Source: DASRTE01 sp035656095
GTDB lineage: Bacteria; Actinomycetota; Actinomycetes; Jiangellales; Jiangellaceae
Length of the DNA: 38,748 nt
Direction of reading: 5' to 3'
Assembly (NCBI GenBank): GCA_035656095.1
Contig: DASRTE010000171.1
Span: 1-38,748, forward strand
Below, piece after piece: positions 1-7,734 of this stretch (positions are counted from its first letter, which is position 1; each line of letters begins with the position of its first letter). The position numbers and the translations under genes were made by a program. The notes beneath the pieces were generated by a model that worked only from the letters and a program-made list of their open reading frames with translations, was not told the origin of the DNA and made no database searches.

Positions 1-62
1 CCCGCCGGACCTGTCAGGTATGCGACTTGTCAGGCTGGGGCGACGATGTGCCGCAGGCAGGT

Positions 63-84
63 GAGTTGTCAGGCCTGACAACTC
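63..84. promoter_or_regulatory. Perfect 22-bp palindromic operator candidate
   Basis: Arms GAGTTGTCAGG and CCTGACAACTC abut with no spacer, so all 22 bases are symmetric. The half-site TGTCAGG also occurs twice as a direct repeat upstream (12-18 and 28-34, the second extended to TTGTCAGG). The palindrome ends 31 nt before the GTG start of the solute-binding protein gene, a typical place for a repressor site. TTGTC...GACAA symmetry is usual for GntR/FadR-type or LacI-type regulators, but no regulator gene lies in the window, so the cognate protein is unknown. Confidence 0.65.
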
Positions 85-115
85 GGTGTGTACGGGACGT
101 CGAGGGGCGTGACGG

Positions 116-1396
116 GTGAGAGGGACCATGCGGGTGGGCAGCGTCATGGTGCTGGCGCTTGTCCTGGCCGCCTGCAGCGGTGACGACGAGAGCGGCGGCG
201 CGGCCGACGAACCCGCCGATGCCGGCGCCGAACTGCGCGGCGACCTCACCGTCTGGATCATGGATCCGGACAACCCGGAGGCCCGGGTGACGATCGACGC
301 CACGGGCGCGGCCTTCGAAGCGGAGCACGAGGGCGTCATGATCGACATCGAGTACGTGCCGTGGCCCGACGCGTACGACCGATTCGTCACCGGTATCGCC
401 GGTGGCCAGGTCCCCGACCTGGCCGAGATGGGCACGTCCTGGACGCCGGTGTTCGCCGAGCAGGGTGCGTTCGCTCCGGTCGAGGCGCCGGAGGGAGTCG
501 ACTACGTCGACTCCCTGGTCGAGTCCGGGACGGTCGACGGCGCCAACCACGGCTACCCGTGGTACGCGGGAGCCCGGGCAATGATCTACCGGACCGACGT
601 ATTCGCCCAGGCCGGCGTCGAGCCGCCGACCACCTGGGACGAGATCCTCTCGGTCGGCGACACGATCGCCGCGACCGTGCCCGACATCGCCCCGATGCAT
701 GTCGGCGGCGCCGACGTCCACATGCTGGCCCCCTTGGTCTGGGGAGCGGGCGGCGAGATCGCCACAGCGGAAGGCGACACCTGGCAGGCCGGCGTCGACA
801 GCGAAGCGGGCCGACAGGCCTTCAGGTTCTTCGAGACGCTGTGGAAGAAGGGCTGGTCGCCCGAGGCCGCGGTCCAGTGGGACTCCGTCGACCTCCGGGA
901 CGCCTTCGCGAACGGCAGGTCCGCGATGATGGTCGGTGGCGGCTGGGACCTGTCGGCGATCCTGGCTGCCAACCCGGACCTCGAGGGCAAGGTCGGAACC
1001 GCGCTGATGCCTGCCGGCCCGGCCGGAAACCAGCACGTCTTCGCGGGCGGCAGCCATCTGGTGGTGTTTCAGGAGTCCGACCAGCAGGAACTGGCCAACG
1101 CGTTCGCGCGGCACCTGATTGCGCCCGAGCGGGTCACCACGTTCACCGAGCAGATCGGCTTCCTGCCCGGGACGGTGGCCGGCGTCGAGGAGTCCGTCGG
1201 CGACGACGATCTCACCAGCGTCTTCGGCCGGCAGCTCGTCGAGCACTCGCGCTCCTACCCGGCTGCGGGCTGGTGGGGCGAGGTCGAGGGCGCACTGGTG
1301 TTCTCCACCGCGGCGCAGAGGCTCATGCAGGGAGAGATCACGGCCGAGGAGGCGGCGGCGGAGACGAACGCGGCGATCCAGGCCGCGGCCGCGTAG
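116..1396 (+). CDS. ABC transporter extracellular solute-binding lipoprotein (family 1, sugar type)
   Basis: Captures a substrate, probably a sugar or oligosaccharide, outside the membrane and hands it to an ABC permease. The N-terminus is a lipoprotein signal peptide with lipobox LAAC (Cys20 from the GTG start), followed by an acidic/Gly-rich linker and a periplasmic-binding fold of about 400 residues, the usual family length. The segments DLTVWIMDPDNPEA and NGRSAMMVGGGWDL are typical of family 1 binding proteins. The GTG at 116 has GAGGGG about 8 nt upstream; an ATG at 128 is the alternative start and keeps the signal peptide. No permease or ATPase follows: the next gene is convergent after 35 nt. 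Partners must lie left of the window or elsewhere. The palindrome at 63-84 probably regulates it. Substrate cannot be told from sequence. Confidence 0.88.
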   Translation: MRGTMRVGSVMVLALVLAACSGDDESGGAADEPADAGAELRGDLTVWIMDPDNPEARVTIDATGAAFEAEHEGVMIDIEYVPWPDAYDRFVTGIAGGQVPDLAEMGTSWTPVFAEQGAFAPVEAPEGVDYVDSLVESGTVDGANHGYPWYAGARAMIYRTDVFAQAGVEPPTTWDEILSVGDTIAATVPDIAPMHVGGADVHMLAPLVWGAGGEIATAEGDTWQAGVDSEAGRQAFRFFETLWKKGWSPEAAVQWDSVDLRDAFANGRSAMMVGGGWDLSAILAANPDLEGKVGTALMPAGPAGNQHVFAGGSHLVVFQESDQQELANAFARHLIAPERVTTFTEQIGFLPGTVAGVEESVGDDDLTSVFGRQLVEHSRSYPAAGWWGEVEGALVFSTAAQRLMQGEITAEEAAAETNAAIQAAAA

Positions 1397-1431
1397 CTGG
1401 CTGCGACCGCTTCCCGCACTGCGAGCCGTCG

Positions 1432-2055
1432 TCATCGGGTCGTCGCGGGTTCCCGCACGGCGCCGACCGGCAGACTTGCGAGGACGTCGAGCATGTACCG
1501 GAGGCGGCCGAGCTCGCTGCGGTGGAACGACGGTCCGTCCTCACGGCCGACGGTGAGCACGAGCCCGTCCGGCAGCGGAGCCCTCGCCAGCCGGGCACCG
1601 TCGGTCACCGCGACGATCCGGGCAGGTACCGCGTCGGGCAGCCGGGGACGGGCCGGCGCCTCGGGACTGGACATCCGCACGGTTCCGGTGTCGTCGGAGA
1701 CGCAGGCCCAGGTAGCGGCCAACACCAACGGTGCGGCGTTCATCAAGGTGGCGAGCGCTCGGTTCGGGTCGATCACCATGGCGGCCATGACACCGGCCTC
1801 CGGCATCGCCTCTGGTGTGGCACGGGCGGCCCATACCCCGACCGGCTGCACTCCGGGTATCGAGCGGAGCGCCGAGAGGAGGCGTTCGCGTGGCTGGCCA
1901 CGCCACTCCAGGGTGATGTCGTCCAGCGCCCGTCCGCCGTTGCGCTCGAGCACGAAGATCTGGGCCACATCAGCACCGAGGACGCCCAGGGTCCAGGTCA
2001 CCCGACCGAGCGAACCCGGCTGGTCCGGTAGCTCGATCCGTAGTCGCAGCATCAT
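1432..2055 (-). CDS. ACT-domain protein
   Basis: The first ~75 residues form an ACT-like regulatory domain (MMLRLRIELPDQPGSLGRV: beta strand, then the Asp-Gln-Pro-Gly-Ser-Leu ligand-loop signature). A less conserved region of about 130 residues follows. ACT domains bind amino acids or other small ligands; no catalytic domain is attached, so a sensing or allosteric role is inferred. An in-frame upstream GTG (2085) would add 10 residues, but GGAGGAG lies just before the tandem ATGs at 2055 and 2052, so the start is placed there. It converges with the binding-protein gene, with 35 nt and no clear hairpin between. The 123 nt upstream to the next gene show nothing I can name. The ligand is unknown. 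Confidence 0.75.
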   Translation of the reverse strand: MMLRLRIELPDQPGSLGRVTWTLGVLGADVAQIFVLERNGGRALDDITLEWRGQPRERLLSALRSIPGVQPVGVWAARATPEAMPEAGVMAAMVIDPNRALATLMNAAPLVLAATWACVSDDTGTVRMSSPEAPARPRLPDAVPARIVAVTDGARLARAPLPDGLVLTVGREDGPSFHRSELGRLRYMLDVLASLPVGAVREPATTR

Positions 2056-2178
2056 GGCTCCTCCGCGTGGATCGGGGCGGCCCACCGTCCGCGGAACGCG
2101 GGACGGCGCCCTCGAGCCTGGCGCGGCGATGTTGCCCGGGTGTTTCCGCTGTGCGTCGGCGCCGTCAATCCGCGTGAG

Positions 2179-2526
2179 TCAGCCCGAGAGGACGAAGGCG
2201 AGTTCGGTCACGGCAAGGACGACCAGCAGGATGGCGACGCCCGCGGGCAGCCGGCCGTCGGGCAGTCGGGCTCGCGTGCTCAGTGCGGCGTGGGCCGATC
2301 GGTAGCGGCGCCCCGCGCCGACCAGCACGACGACGGCCAGGGGTAGGGCGACCACGGCGAACGCCGCCGTGAGCGGGCCGAGCCGCTCCACCACGACCCG
2401 GATCGCCAGCAGGGCGGACCCCAGCAGTGCCAGCCCGGTGCGCGTCCAGGCCAGCGCCGTTCGCTCGTTGGGGACGCTGTCGCCGCCACTCGGTCCGACG
2501 CCGGGCCCGGTCGCCGCGGGCGTCAT
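2179..2526 (-). CDS. DUF202 family membrane protein (second of a pair)
   Basis: About 115 residues with three predicted membrane helices. The DUF202 hallmark is the segment NERTALAWTRTGLALLG at the start of helix 1, with a charged face before each helix. The family (YidH-like) has no firmly established function. The start ATG overlaps the stop of the preceding DUF202 gene in an ATGA, so the two are translationally coupled and probably form a hetero-oligomer or act together. Similar tandem DUF202 pairs are common in actinobacteria. A longer in-frame upstream reading exists but lies inside the previous gene and lacks the family pattern. Confidence 0.85.
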   Translation of the reverse strand: MTPAATGPGVGPSGGDSVPNERTALAWTRTGLALLGSALLAIRVVVERLGPLTAAFAVVALPLAVVVLVGAGRRYRSAHAALSTRARLPDGRLPAGVAILLVVLAVTELAFVLSG

Positions 2527-2888
2527 CCGGCCAGGATCGCGATCACGACGAGGACGCCGACCACGACCAGCCCGAAGCCGAGGAGCGGCGCCAGCGTCGG
2601 CGAGGGCAGCGGACGCGATTGCCGCAAGGCGCGCTCCGCCCTGGCCCACCGCAGATACGCACCGGCGCTTGACACGGCCCCGAGAAGGACCACCGTGACG
2701 ACGAGGATGAGCCGGGCACCGTCCGACGCGGGTACGGCCAGTCCCTCGAGCGCGACGCCCACTGCCAGCAGGGCGAGGCCGGTCCGGATCCACGCCAAGA
2801 ACGTCCGCTCGTTGGCGAAGCTGAACCGCGGATCCGGCTCGTCCCCGACGTCGTAGACCTGCCGAGGCCATCGTCGGTCCCGGGTCAT
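2523..2888 (-). CDS. DUF202 family membrane protein (first of a pair, YidH-like)
   Basis: This 121-residue protein carries the DUF202 signature (RFSFANERTFLAWIRTGLAL) after a short polar N-terminus, then three membrane helices with two Arg-rich stretches between helices 2 and 3 (WARAERALRQSRP). Arginines next to the first helix are the conserved family feature. It starts 15 nt after the stop of the upstream hypothetical gene and overlaps the next DUF202 gene by 4 nt, so all three probably share one transcript. No biochemical role is known that I can assert. Confidence 0.87.
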   Translation of the reverse strand: MTRDRRWPRQVYDVGDEPDPRFSFANERTFLAWIRTGLALLAVGVALEGLAVPASDGARLILVVTVVLLGAVSSAGAYLRWARAERALRQSRPLPSPTLAPLLGFGLVVVGVLVVIAILAG

Positions 2889-2903
2889 CGCGAGGCCGCC
2901 CGG

Positions 2904-3455
2904 TCAGCGCTGCGGCTCGACCTGGTCGGAGCGCCGGTGGCGTCCGGGGACCCGTGGGCTGTGCACCGTGTCGGGTCCGTCGCCTTCGACGGTGTCTCCG
3001 CCCGAGGCGCGCTCGGACCTTCCCGCAGCGGAATCGCGCGGCTTCGCGTGTCCGTTGGTCGCCAACCCGGGACCGGCACCGCTCGCGGCCGGAGGACCGT
3101 CGGGCTCGGCTGCCTCGCCGGGGTCACCGGCCGGCGACTCGTCGCCGGCGGCGGCGTCGCGCTCCGCCCGACGCCGGGCGCGTCGTCCGACCCGTGAGGC
3201 TCCGGGCACGTCCTCGAGCGTGGTCGCGGGCGCGTCGATCCACTGGATGCTCGTGGCATCGCCGTGCCCGTGGACGGCGAGCATGTCCTCCAGCGAATCC
3301 CAGGTGCTCGTGGCCGGATGGCTGGAGCACCACCGCAGCACGACGTGGCCGTCGGAGAACGTGATCCCGAAGGCGACGACGCCGACCCCGGAGACGCCGG
3401 TGTAGTCGACGTGCCTGACGAGTGCGAACCGGCGCGGGAACACGGCCGTCACCAC
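2904..3455 (-). CDS. Conserved actinobacterial hypothetical protein
   Basis: The first ~75 residues look like a compact conserved domain (RFALVRHVDYTGVSGVGVV, then DGHVVLRWCSSHP and a D-S-L-E-D segment) that I recall as widespread in actinobacterial hypothetical proteins. The rest, from about residue 85, is low-complexity, rich in Ala, Gly, Asp, Glu and Arg, and probably disordered. No catalytic motif or membrane segment is visible. It heads the probable operon with the two DUF202 genes (15-nt gap). The start at 3455 precedes the conserved block by nine residues; a GTG a few codons away cannot be excluded. Function unknown. Confidence 0.7.
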   Translation of the reverse strand: MVTAVFPRRFALVRHVDYTGVSGVGVVAFGITFSDGHVVLRWCSSHPATSTWDSLEDMLAVHGHGDATSIQWIDAPATTLEDVPGASRVGRRARRRAERDAAAGDESPAGDPGEAAEPDGPPAASGAGPGLATNGHAKPRDSAAGRSERASGGDTVEGDGPDTVHSPRVPGRHRRSDQVEPQR

Positions 3456-3542
3456 GGCCCACTCGACCGCCGGTCCACCCGGCCCCGGACGGTGAGCGGC
3501 GGCCGGATCACCAGGTCATCTTGCTGGACCGCGGGAACCCTG

Positions 3543-4391
3543 TCACGACTCCACGCCACTATCCACCAAAGCGTCACACAACAATTCCAACGCGGTTCGG
3601 AGGCCGAGGTCCGCGTGGAGCTCCACGTTGATCGCTTCCTGCGCCCCTGCCAGCCCGAACCACATCGGGAAGTCGTATTTCTTCTTGTCCTCGGCGCGGG
3701 CGTGGGGTTCGCAGCGCTTCGCCCTGGCCCGAACCGGAACCGAGACCGTGTCCTCGCCGGCTGCAAGCGTGGCGACCGGCTGTGCCGGCCGAACCGGCTC
3801 GACACCATAGGACACACTCCCGGACAGCCGCTCGAGTGTCACGGCGGGCCCGCTACCCACACGATGGAGCTCGACCGTGCCGAGCAGCGCATCGCCGGCC
3901 GGCTCGGGCGTCCAACTCCGACCGAGGCTGACCGTTACCACCTCAGCGAGCCGTTGGCGGCTGCAATGCAGAGCTAACAGGCGTCGCAGCACGTCCTGGG
4001 AGTCCTCGACATCGACCTGGACCCGACGCCCGTCTACCACGACCTCGGCGGTTGCCGGAGCGGGCGTCGGCGTCGCGCCCGAGCACGTCGGCTCGCGGTA
4101 GTCAGCGCGGAAATCGATGCGCCGCTCAGGACGGATGACCGAGTCGTCCTCGCTCGCGGTATCCGGGAACGGTGGCGCGTGCAGAACGAGGTCGTCGACG
4201 TGGACGGGCTCGGCACCTTCATTCGTGATTTGCACGCGGATGCTGCCGATGGACTGATCGAGGCGGGACTGCAGGACCCTGGCGGCCAGGTGGGGCGCCG
4301 GTTCGGCGGACTCCGGCGTGCTCCCGCATCCAGCCGACACAGCTGCCGTCGCGAACAGCGCAGCCACGAGTCTTCCCACGCCGCTTGGCAT
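3543..4391 (-). CDS. Putative secreted lipoprotein of unknown function
   Basis: The product is about 282 residues. Starting at the ATG at 4391 gives a clean lipoprotein signal: MPSGVG, a hydrophobic core, and lipobox VSAGC near residue 21, followed by a Ser/Pro/Glu linker. A longer frame reading back to 4562 lacks a signal and overlaps soxR, so it was rejected. The mature part is beta-rich (IRVQITNEGAEPVHVDDLVL), resembling an immunoglobulin-like or bacterial adhesin-type fold, with two further cysteines (ADYREPTCSG and LLALHCSR) that may form a disulfide. It is 23 nt downstream of soxR on the same strand, so it may be cotranscribed. I do not recognise a family. Confidence 0.72.
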   Translation of the reverse strand: MPSGVGRLVAALFATAAVSAGCGSTPESAEPAPHLAARVLQSRLDQSIGSIRVQITNEGAEPVHVDDLVLHAPPFPDTASEDDSVIRPERRIDFRADYREPTCSGATPTPAPATAEVVVDGRRVQVDVEDSQDVLRRLLALHCSRQRLAEVVTVSLGRSWTPEPAGDALLGTVELHRVGSGPAVTLERLSGSVSYGVEPVRPAQPVATLAAGEDTVSVPVRARAKRCEPHARAEDKKKYDFPMWFGLAGAQEAINVELHADLGLRTALELLCDALVDSGVES

Positions 4392-4414
4392 GCCTCGACG
4401 ATAGCGCCGGCCGG

Positions 4415-4894
4415 TCAGCCGGCCGGCGCGCCCGACGTCACCGGGGCCGCTGGGCGACGATCGCCCCACAAGTAGCGGGGGCCGCTGCCGAGGGCGGCTG
4501 CCTGGTCGCCGGGGTTGTAAAGCTGGCAGGTCCGCAGCGACAGGCAGCCACAGCCGATGCACTCACCGAGCTCGTCGCGCAGGCGCTGGAGCTCGGCGAT
4601 TCGCTGGTCGAGGCGGGATTGCCAGGACCGCGACAGGCGGGTCCAGTCCGCTGCCGTCGGCGTGCGGGAGCTGGGCAGCGTGTCCAATGCCATGCGGATC
4701 TCGTCCAGGCTGAGTCCGACCCGCTGCGCAGCGCGGACGAACGCGACCCTGCGCAAGGTCGACCGCGGGTAGACGCGATGCCCACCTGCGGTCCGATCGG
4801 AGGAGAGCAGACCCTTGGCCTCGTAGAAACGCAGTGCCGACGTCGAGGCGCCGCTGCGCGCGGCGAGGTCGCCGATCGTCAGCCGATGTCCCAT
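4415..4894 (-). CDS. soxR: Redox-sensitive MerR-family activator SoxR
   Basis: A 159-residue MerR-type regulator. A winged helix-turn-helix (residues 4-70, with ALRFYEAKGLL and the R-x-x-x-G-H-R-x-Y pattern) is followed by a dimerisation helix. Cys112, Cys115, Cys117 and Cys123 (CIGCGC...C) have exactly the CX2CXCX5C spacing that binds the SoxR [2Fe-2S] cluster. In the family, cluster oxidation by redox-active compounds activates promoters with long spacers. The start ATG has AGGGA about 6 nt upstream. No obvious redox-enzyme target is adjacent; the downstream lipoprotein gene is the only same-strand neighbour. In actinobacteria SoxR usually responds to quinones or phenazines, which is general family knowledge rather than shown here. 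Confidence 0.93.
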   Translation of the reverse strand: MGHRLTIGDLAARSGASTSALRFYEAKGLLSSDRTAGGHRVYPRSTLRRVAFVRAAQRVGLSLDEIRMALDTLPSSRTPTAADWTRLSRSWQSRLDQRIAELQRLRDELGECIGCGCLSLRTCQLYNPGDQAAALGSGPRYLWGDRRPAAPVTSGAPAG

Positions 4895-4951
4895 GTCATC
4901 CCTAGCTTCATGTTTACTTCAACTTACAGGCAGCCGACCCCGACACTGCGG

Positions 4952-5000
4952 TGATCATCGGCAGTTCGGTGCCTGCTGAGCCCCGAACTGCCGATGATCA
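4952..5000. repeat. Perfect 18-bp inverted repeat (13-nt loop) between divergent genes
   Basis: The left arm at 4952-4969 (TGATCATCGGCAGTTCGG) is matched exactly by the right arm at 4983-5000; the loop is 4970-4982. It sits between divergent soxR and the 90-residue ORF, so it is not an ordinary end-of-gene terminator. The right arm abuts a possible -10 (TAGCCT, 5012-5017) of the plus-strand gene. It could be an operator, an RNA hairpin or one copy of a dispersed palindromic repeat. Confidence 0.8.
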
Positions 5001-5051
5001 GCGGCGGCGGCTAGCCTGCCGTCTCGGCAGCGACGAGACGGAGGAGTAGGC

Positions 5052-5324
5052 ATGGAGCCCACCGACGACGTCGACGCGATGGTCGCCGACGCCGTGAGGA
5101 ACATCAGGGACCGGTTCGGCCCCGAAGGCCTGCGCGACCTGGTCCAACTCGCGAGCCTCGAGATCGACCGCACCGCGCGTGCGGTCGAAAGTCTCGGCGA
5201 ACAAGCCGAGCCCAGCGGTGCGACATCGGAGCGGGCCTTGGATGCCGCCGACACCCAGGCGTGGATCGCCTACACCGACCGCGACCCCGAGCCGGCATCG
5301 TTCGGCGACGGTGACGGCGACTGA
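5052..5324 (+). CDS. Small acidic hypothetical protein
   Basis: Ninety residues, strongly acidic, with a predicted helical core (MVADAVRNIRDRFGPEGLRDLVQ) and a disordered Gly/Asp-rich tail. No cysteines, membrane segment or recognisable domain. A strong GGAGGAG Shine-Dalgarno sequence 5-8 nt before the ATG is the main argument that it is real. A possible -10 box TAGCCT lies at 5012-5017, next to the inverted repeat. It ends 5 nt before the convergent otsA stop. Function unknown. Confidence 0.65.
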   Translation: MEPTDDVDAMVADAVRNIRDRFGPEGLRDLVQLASLEIDRTARAVESLGEQAEPSGATSERALDAADTQAWIAYTDRDPEPASFGDGDGD

Positions 5325-5329
5325 ACCAC

Positions 5330-6727
5330 TCAGACGGCGCGGAGGGCCTCGAGGAATTCGCGGGCCCATCGGGCGACGTCGTGGGTCATGACGTGCCCGC
5401 GCAGTCGCCGCATCCGCTTCTCGGCCTCGTCGTCGGGCAGGCGCATCGCCTGACAGAGCGTGCGCTTGAGCCCGTCGATGTCGTGTGGGTTGACCAGGAA
5501 CGCCCCGTCGAGCTCGTCGGCGGCGCCGGCGAACTCGGAGAGCACGAGCGCCCCGCGTAGGTCTGTACGCGCGGCGACGTACTCCTTCGCCACCAGGTTC
5601 ATGCCGTCGCGCAGCGGCGTCACCACCATGACATCGGCAGCGCGCAGGAGGGCCACCAGCTCGGGCCGGTCGTAGGACGAGTGCAGGTACTGGACCGCCG
5701 GTGTGCCGATGCGGCCGTAGTCGCCGTTGATCCGCCCCACCTGGAGCTCGATGTCGTCGCGCAGCGTCTGGTAGGCCTCGACCCGCTCCCGGCTGGGCGT
5801 CGCCACCTGGACGAAGACGGCCTCGTCGGGCGTCACCTCGCCCTCGGCGAGCAACTCGCCCCAGGCTTTGAGCCGGTGCCCGATGCCCTTGGTGTAGTCG
5901 AGCCGGTCGACGCCCAGCAGCATGTGTGCGGGCGACCCGATCTCCTCGCGGATGGTCGTACTGCGGGCGCGAACGCCGGGGTCGGCTGCCGTCCGAGCGA
6001 CCTCCTCGACATCGATCGAGATCGGGAAGGCGCGGGCGAGGACCTTGCGGCCGTCGTCGGCCAGCACGAGGTCATCGGTCGAAACCGCGTCGGTGTAGCG
6101 CGCACAGAGGTTGACGAAGTTGTCGGCGGCACCCAGGCGTTGGAAGCCCACCAGGTCCGCACCCAGCAGGCCCTTGAGGATCTGGCGGCGCCACGGGAGC
6201 TGCGCGAACAGCTCGCCAGGGGGGAACGGGATGTGGAGGAAGAAGCCGATCGTCAGGTCGGGTCGCAGGTCGCGGAGCATTCGCGGCACGAGCTGAAGCT
6301 GGTAGTCCTGGACGAACACGAAGGCACTGTCCTCGGCGACGGCGGCGGTCGCCTCGGCGAAGCGGCGGTTCACCCTCCGGTAGGCGTCCCACCACTCGCG
6401 GTGGTATGCCGGCGCGACGATCACGTCGTGGTAGAGCGGCCACAGAGTGGCGTTGGAGAAACCTTCGTAGTAGAGGCTGACATCCTCGACTGACAGCGGG
6501 ACCGCGACGAGGTCCATGTCCTCGGACGAGAAGGGCTCGGGTGCGTCGTCGGGAATGCCGGTCCAGCCCACCCACGCTCCGTCGTAGGCGCGCATCACCG
6601 GTGCCAGGGCCGTCACGAGGCCACCGGGACTTCGCCGCCAGGCGGTCTCGCCGTCGGCGGTGGTCACCCGGTCGACCGGTAGCCGGTTCGCGACGACGAC
6701 GAAGCTGCTGGTGCCGTTGCTCGTCAC
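5330..6727 (-). CDS. otsA: Trehalose-6-phosphate synthase (GT20)
   Basis: Transfers glucose from a nucleotide sugar to glucose-6-phosphate to make trehalose-6-phosphate in the cytoplasm. At 465 residues it matches the family (E. coli about 474). Visible landmarks, in order: VVVANRLPVDR at the N-terminus (phosphate-binding loop), GWTGIP, FVQDYQLQLVPRMLR, FFLHIPFPP, GVDRLDYTKGIGHRL, and LRDGMNLVAKEY near the C-terminus, which contacts the sugar nucleotide. The GTG start has GGGAGG upstream. otsB lies 1 kb away on the other strand, so the two enzymes of the pathway are not in one operon. Probably serves osmotic, desiccation or cold protection, which fits the nearby cold-shock genes only loosely. 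Confidence 0.95.
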   Translation of the reverse strand: MTSNGTSSFVVVANRLPVDRVTTADGETAWRRSPGGLVTALAPVMRAYDGAWVGWTGIPDDAPEPFSSEDMDLVAVPLSVEDVSLYYEGFSNATLWPLYHDVIVAPAYHREWWDAYRRVNRRFAEATAAVAEDSAFVFVQDYQLQLVPRMLRDLRPDLTIGFFLHIPFPPGELFAQLPWRRQILKGLLGADLVGFQRLGAADNFVNLCARYTDAVSTDDLVLADDGRKVLARAFPISIDVEEVARTAADPGVRARSTTIREEIGSPAHMLLGVDRLDYTKGIGHRLKAWGELLAEGEVTPDEAVFVQVATPSRERVEAYQTLRDDIELQVGRINGDYGRIGTPAVQYLHSSYDRPELVALLRAADVMVVTPLRDGMNLVAKEYVAARTDLRGALVLSEFAGAADELDGAFLVNPHDIDGLKRTLCQAMRLPDDEAEKRMRRLRGHVMTHDVARWAREFLEALRAV

Positions 6728-6857
6728 ACGGCCTCGCCTCCCAGTCCTTCACCGTAGCCAATCGTGACGGCGCTGACACCGTGGGCTGATGGTTCCGGCG
6801 GCGACGACAGCGGCCGAAGTCGGCCTGTCGATGCGTGGGACCGGCGATCGAGTTCCG

Positions 6858-6863
6858 TACGAT
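6858..6863 (+). promoter_or_regulatory. -10 box of a probable leaderless promoter (DUF3263 gene)
   Basis: TACGAT lies exactly 6 nt before the ATG at 6870 and there is no Shine-Dalgarno sequence, so transcription would begin at or next to the start codon. No good -35 is visible 17-18 nt upstream. Confidence 0.45.
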
Positions 6864-6869
6864 GCCCGC

Positions 6870-7181
6870 ATGGAACCAGCGCCCGACGCCCTACCGGCCT
6901 ACCGCACGTCCGGCCCACCGGCGGCCTCCGGCGTGCTGGACGAACGCGACCGGGCGATCCTCGAATTCGAGCGCCAGTGGTGGAAGTACGCCGGCGCCAA
7001 GGAACAGGCGGTCCGTGACCTGTTCGGCATGTCCGCAACCCGCTACTACCAGGTGCTGAACGCTCTCATCGACCGGCCCGACGCCCTGGCCCACGACCCG
7101 ATGCTGGTCAAGCGCCTGCGACGGCTGCGCGCCAGCCGCCAGCGGGCCCGTTCCGCCCGCCGTCTCGGCTTCGATGCCTGA
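6870..7181 (+). CDS. DUF3263 domain protein (helix-turn-helix, Rv0430-like)
   Basis: A 103-residue protein with the DUF3263 core from about residue 20: VLDERDRAILEFERQWWKYAG, then KEQAVRDLFGMSATRYYQVLN, which looks like a sigma-factor-like helix-turn-helix, and a basic C-terminus (RRLRASRQRARSARR). It is conserved across actinobacteria and usually sits directly before a LytR_C gene, as here (28-nt gap). A regulatory or DNA-binding role is inferred. An upstream in-frame start at 6789 would add 27 unconserved residues; the ATG at 6870 is preferred because a TACGAT box stands 6 nt before it. Confidence 0.87.
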   Translation: MEPAPDALPAYRTSGPPAASGVLDERDRAILEFERQWWKYAGAKEQAVRDLFGMSATRYYQVLNALIDRPDALAHDPMLVKRLRRLRASRQRARSARRLGFDA

Positions 7182-7209
7182 GGCGGGCGTGGCGTAGCCT
7201 CCTTGACCG

Positions 7210-7734
7210 ATGACGGTCCGCGAGCGATTCGACCGGATGTGGCCCTCACTGGTGGCCCTGCTCGGCACTGCGGCACTTGTGACCGGCCTGCTCGTGCTGT
7301 TCGGCGAGGACGGCGGCCCGGGAAGCGACGCCGAGACCGTCGCGGGCAGCACGCAGAGCCCATCACCCGAGCCGCCGGCCGAGGGCAGCGCCCCGCCGAG
7401 CGACGGCCCACCGCCCACCCCCGTCACCGCGCCCCCGGATCTTCGCGGGCCGGTCGGCATCCTCAACGGCACCGACGTCACCGGGCTCGCCCGCAGTGCC
7501 CAGGAGCGTCTGGAGGCCGGAGGATGGGAAGTCCCGGTGATCGATACGTACAGTCAGGGGCTGGCGACCACCACCGTGTTCTACCCGGACGGTCTGCAGG
7601 AGTCGGCCGAAGCGCTGGCCGACCAGTTCCCCGAGATCACCCAGGTCGAGCCGACGATCCCGAACCTCACGACTCAGTGGCTGGTTCTCGTGGTCGGCGA
7701 CGACTACGTCGAGGCGGTCGAGAACCCCGGGTGA
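7210..7734 (+). CDS. LytR C-terminal-domain membrane protein (VirR/Rv0431-like)
   Basis: A 174-residue protein: short cytoplasmic N-terminus, one membrane helix (about residues 12-31, WPSLVALLGTAALVTGLLVLF), a Ser/Pro-rich extracytoplasmic linker, then a LytR_C domain from about residue 78 (VGILNGTDVTGLARSAQERL ... ALADQFP). In mycobacteria the homologue Rv0431/VirR interacts with the cell-wall machinery and controls vesicle release; transfer of that role here is inference. It overlaps the otsB start in a GTGA, so the two are translationally coupled. No Shine-Dalgarno sequence is evident; TAGCCT at -15 may be its own -10. Confidence 0.88.
   Translation: MTVRERFDRMWPSLVALLGTAALVTGLLVLFGEDGGPGSDAETVAGSTQSPSPEPPAEGSAPPSDGPPPTPVTAPPDLRGPVGILNGTDVTGLARSAQERLEAGGWEVPVIDTYSQGLATTTVFYPDGLQESAEALADQFPEITQVEPTIPNLTTQWLVLVVGDDYVEAVENPG

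Noticed and set aside
14..1435. 473-residue minus-strand ORF opposite the binding-protein gene
   Set aside because: Mirror-frame composition; the plus strand has a signal peptide and family motifs.
4900..4930. SoxR autoregulatory box upstream of soxR
   Set aside because: TTGAAG and TGAAGC occur as direct rather than inverted repeats; symmetry is too weak to call.
5681..6493. Plus-strand ORF opposite otsA
   Set aside because: Antisense to a clear OtsA; no recognisable domain.
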